Assembly: GCF_900112225.1 (NCBI RefSeq)
Contig: NZ_FOLD01000001.1
Location: forward strand, 310,001 to 374,000
Direction of reading: 5' to 3'
Source: Massilia yuzhufengensis
Lineage (GTDB): Bacteria > Pseudomonadota > Gammaproteobacteria > Burkholderiales > Burkholderiaceae_D
Length of the DNA stretch: 64,000 bases
The notes beneath the pieces are model-generated. The model was given only the letters and a program-made list of their open reading frames with translations, searched no databases and had not been told where the DNA came from. Both the position numbers and the translations under genes were made by a program. Positions 61,375 to 64,000 of this stretch are shown here, piece by piece. Each line of letters opens with the position of its first letter. The stretch's first letter is position 1.

Positions 61375-62796
61375 ATGAACAATCTGTTGCCTTACGCCTT
61401 CGCCCGCGACCACAATTTGCTGGCGCGCAGCAGCGACGAAGCGGGCCAGGCCATCGAAGTGCTGGTCTCCGGCGCCACCGCGCCCGCCGCCATCGCCGAG
61501 GTGTCGCGCCGCTTCGGCCGCATCGCCCTGCGCCGCCTCGACCGTGGCGAGCTCGACGACGCCATCGCCAAGGCCTATGCCGGCGCCGGCGGCGACGCCT
61601 CGCAGGTGGTGGACGAATTCGACGCCGACCTCGACCTGACCAAGCTGCTGCAGGACGTGCCGGCCATCGAAGACCTGCTCGAATCCTCCGACGACGCGCC
61701 CGTCATCCGCATGATCAATGCGCTGCTTACGCAATCGCTGCGCGAAGGCGCGTCTGACATCCATATCGAACCCTTCGAGCAGACCTCGGTGGTGCGCTTC
61801 CGCGTCGACGGCGCGCTGCGCGACATCGTGCGCCCCCGGAAAGCCATCCACGCCTCGCTCATTTCGCGAATCAAGATCATGTCGCAGCTCGACATCGCCG
61901 AGAAGCGCCTGCCGCAAGATGGTCGCATCACCCTGCGCATCGGCGGCAAGCCGGTCGACGTGCGGGTGTCCACGCTCCCTACCGGCCACGGCGAGCGCGC
62001 CGTGCTGCGCCTGCTCGACAAAGAAGCCGGCCGGCTCGACCTGAGCCATCTCGGGATGGCGCCCGACATGCTGCCGCAGTTCGACCGCCTGATCAACCAG
62101 CCGCACGGCATCGTGCTGGTCACCGGCCCGACCGGTTCGGGCAAGACCACCACCCTGTACGCCGCGCTGTCGCGCCTGAATGCCTCGACCACCAACATCA
62201 TGACGGTGGAAGACCCGATCGAGTACGACCTCAACGGCGTCGGCCAGACCCAGGTCAATGCCCGCATCGACATGAGCTTTGCCAAGGCCCTGCGCGCGAT
62301 CCTGCGCCAGGACCCGGACGTCATCATGATCGGCGAGATCCGCGACCTCGAAACCGCGCAAATCGCCGTGCAGGCTTCGCTCACCGGCCACCTGGTGCTG
62401 GCCACCCTGCACACGAATGACGCGGCCTCGGCCGTCACGCGCCTGCTGGACATGGGGATCGAACCCTTCCTGTTATCGTCCTCCCTGCTGGGCGTGATGG
62501 CGCAGCGCCTGGTGCGCAAACTCTGCACCCACTGCAAGGTGCAGGACGCCACCGGCTGGCATGCGGCGGGCTGCGAGCGTTGCGGCCACACCGGCTACCA
62601 CGGCCGGGTCGGCGTCTACGAGCTGCTGGAAACCACCGAGGCGATCCGGGCCCAGATCCACAACCAGGCCTCCGAAGCCGACATCCGCGCCGCCGCCCAG
62701 AAGACCGGCATGAAGATGATGCGCGAAGACGGCGAGCGCTGGCTGGCGGACGGCACCACGACACGCGCCGAGCTGGTGCGCGTGACCAAGGACTAA
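61375..62796 (+). CDS. gspE: Type II secretion ATPase GspE
   Basis: A 473-residue secretion ATPase with Walker [10 protein letters not shown], Asp box ([19 protein letters not shown]), Walker B ([19 protein letters not shown]) and His box ([14 protein letters not shown]). The zinc tetracysteine is formed by CTHC and CERC. It drives pseudopilus assembly with GspL and GspF. Confidence 0.96.
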   Translation: MNNLLPYAFARDHNLLARSSDEAGQAIEVLVSGATAPAAIAEVSRRFGRIALRRLDRGELDDAIAKAYAGAGGDASQVVDEFDADLDLTKLLQDVPAIEDLLESSDDAPVIRMINALLTQSLREGASDIHIEPFEQTSVVRFRVDGALRDIVRPRKAIHASLISRIKIMSQLDIAEKRLPQDGRITLRIGGKPVDVRVSTLPTGHGERAVLRLLDKEAGRLDLSHLGMAPDMLPQFDRLINQPHGIVLVTGPTGSGKTTTLYAALSRLNASTTNIMTVEDPIEYDLNGVGQTQVNARIDMSFAKALRAILRQDPDVIMIGEIRDLETAQIAVQASLTGHLVLATLHTNDAASAVTRLLDMGIEPFLLSSSLLGVMAQRLVRKLCTHCKVQDATGWHAAGCERCGHTGYHGRVGVYELLETTEAIRAQIHNQASEADIRAAAQKTGMKMMREDGERWLADGTTTRAELVRVTKD

Positions 62797-62800
62797 GCCG

Positions 62801-64000
62801 ATGCCAGCCTTCCGCTACGAGGCCGTGGACGCGGCCGGCGCCACCCGCAAGGGCGTGGTCAACGCCGACAACCCGCGTTCGGCCAGGTCCGACCTGCGCA
62901 CCCAGGGGCTTACGCCCCTGTCGGTGGAGCAGATCGCGGCCCAGGTCGACGACGCCGGCGTGGCGCGCTCGCGCGGTTTCGGCGAGCGCCTGTCGCAAAT
63001 CGAGCTGGCCCTGTTCACCCGCCAGCTGGCCAGCCTGCTGGAAGCCGGGCTGCCGCTGGAACAGGCGTTTACGGCCCTGCTGGAGCAGGCCGAGCGCCCT
63101 TATGTGCGCGACCTGATCGCCTCGATCCGTTCCGAAGTCATCGGCGGCGCCGCCTTCTCCAGCGCGCTGTCGCGCCATCCGCGCGATTTCGCCGACATCT
63201 ACCGCGCGCTGGTGTCGTCGGGCGAGCAGATCGGCCAGCTCTCGCGCGTGCTGTCGCGCCTGGCCGACTACATCGAGCGCCGCAATGCGCTGGTGCAAAA
63301 GGTGCGCCTGGCCTTCACTTATCCGGCCATCGTCACCGTGGTGGCGTTCGCCATCGTGATCTTCCTGCTCACCTACGTGGTGCCGCAGATCGTCTCGGTG
63401 TTCGCCAACACCAAGCAAAAGCTGCCCTTCCTGACGGTGGCCATGCTGGCCGTGTCGGACTTCGTGCGCGACTACGGCATCTATGTCGGCATCCTGCTCA
63501 TTGGCGCGTTCTGGCTGTGGCGCCGGGCGCTGCGCAACCCCGACCTGAAACGGCGCTGGCATACCTGGCTGCTCACCGCGCCCGTGTACGGCAAGTTCGA
63601 GCGCAGCCTGAACACGGCGCGCTTTGCCAGCACGCTGGCGATCACCACCGGTTCCGGCGTGCCCATCCTGCGCGCGCTGGAAACCAGCCGCGACACCTTG
63701 TCCAACGTGGCCATGGCCGAACTGGTCGACCAGGCCACCGGCAGCGTGCGCGAAGGGGTCAGCCTGGCGCGCGCGCTGTCGGCGCAGAAGCTGTTCCCGC
63801 CGATGCTGGTGCACATGATCCGCGCCGGCGAAATCACCGGCGAGCTGCCCGCCATGCTCGAGCGCGCCGCCAATTCGCAGCAGGCCGACCTCGAGCGCCG
63901 CACGCTCACCATCGCCGGCCTGCTGGAACCGGTGCTGATCCTGGCCATGGGCCTGGTGGTGCTGCTGATCGTGCTGGCGGTGCTGATGCCGATCATTGAA
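62801..64000 (+). CDS. gspF: Type II secretion inner-membrane platform protein GspF (3' end outside window)
   Basis: 400 residues are visible from the ATG at 62801 with no stop before the window end. Two T2SSF domains are present (ELALFTRQLASLLEAGLPLEQAF; RFASTLAITTGSGVPILRAL), with the membrane spans after the first one and at the C-terminus (LEPVLILAMGLVVLLIVLAVLMPI). Family length suggests only a few residues are missing. Confidence 0.95.
   Translation, partial: MPAFRYEAVDAAGATRKGVVNADNPRSARSDLRTQGLTPLSVEQIAAQVDDAGVARSRGFGERLSQIELALFTRQLASLLEAGLPLEQAFTALLEQAERPYVRDLIASIRSEVIGGAAFSSALSRHPRDFADIYRALVSSGEQIGQLSRVLSRLADYIERRNALVQKVRLAFTYPAIVTVVAFAIVIFLLTYVVPQIVSVFANTKQKLPFLTVAMLAVSDFVRDYGIYVGILLIGAFWLWRRALRNPDLKRRWHTWLLTAPVYGKFERSLNTARFASTLAITTGSGVPILRALETSRDTLSNVAMAELVDQATGSVREGVSLARALSAQKLFPPMLVHMIRAGEITGELPAMLERAANSQQADLERRTLTIAGLLEPVLILAMGLVVLLIVLAVLMPIIE

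Noticed and set aside
59511..61382. 623-residue open frame on the minus strand
   Set aside because: Antisense to gspD; no start signal and no domain.

Overview
The window is GC-rich chromosomal DNA from a Gram-negative bacterium. It most resembles the Massilia/Oxalobacteraceae branch of the Betaproteobacteria. The basis is the petABC-sspA-sspB block, the secB-grxC-rhodanese-gpmA-envC-ctpA-thiF-gsp block, TonB receptors of the Caulobacter type and a Tad locus. This assignment is an inference from gene content, with no database comparison behind it.

Layout. (1) 1-540 is the 3' end of an HCCA-isomerase gene, followed on the minus strand by a diguanylate cyclase (537-1601). (2) 1987-12680 is a Flp/Tad pilus locus: pilin, CpaA prepilin peptidase, an AAA+ ATPase, CpaB, CpaC secretin, a small CpaD-like lipoprotein, CpaE, CpaF, TadB, TadC and a TadD-like TPR lipoprotein with an extra C-terminal domain. 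No TadE/F/G minor pilins are present. (3) 12773-13915 holds two small envelope proteins (BON lipoprotein, DUF2807 repeat protein). (4) 14056-37506 is a large carbohydrate locus that looks dedicated to beta-glucan. It has a GH16 lipoprotein with a polysaccharide deacetylase, a 996-residue TonB receptor, a halogenase/SapC/cupin/halogenase cassette, a TetR regulator next to a metallo-hydrolase carrying an (Ala-Thr)14 hexanucleotide repeat, an FucP-type sugar permease, glucokinase, GH3, GH1, a LacI regulator and a complete sugar ABC transporter. Four LacI-type operator palindromes (15788, 15997, 32241, 37544) sit at the promoters of four operons, so the locus looks like one regulon. (5) 37818-38525 has a phage-type lysozyme beside tRNA-Thr(UGU). 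(6) 38552-42703 is sspB, sspA and the cytochrome bc1 operon. (7) 42940-53384 is housekeeping: MscL, a DegS-like protease, GpsA, SecB, glutaredoxin, rhodanese, GpmA, EnvC-like, CtpA and a ThiF/MoeB protein. (8) 53524-64000 is a type II secretion operon in the order G-H-I-J-K-L-M-N-D-E-F, cut by the window end inside gspF.

The modules could connect as follows. The type II system could export the secreted hydrolases. GH16 would cut the glucan outside the cell, the TonB receptor would take up oligomers, GH3 and GH1 would release glucose, the permease and ABC system would bring sugars across the inner membrane, and Glk would phosphorylate glucose. The least understood part is the flavin-dependent halogenase, SapC and JmjC-like cupin cassette directly downstream of the TonB receptor. 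It is the best candidate here for an undescribed system.
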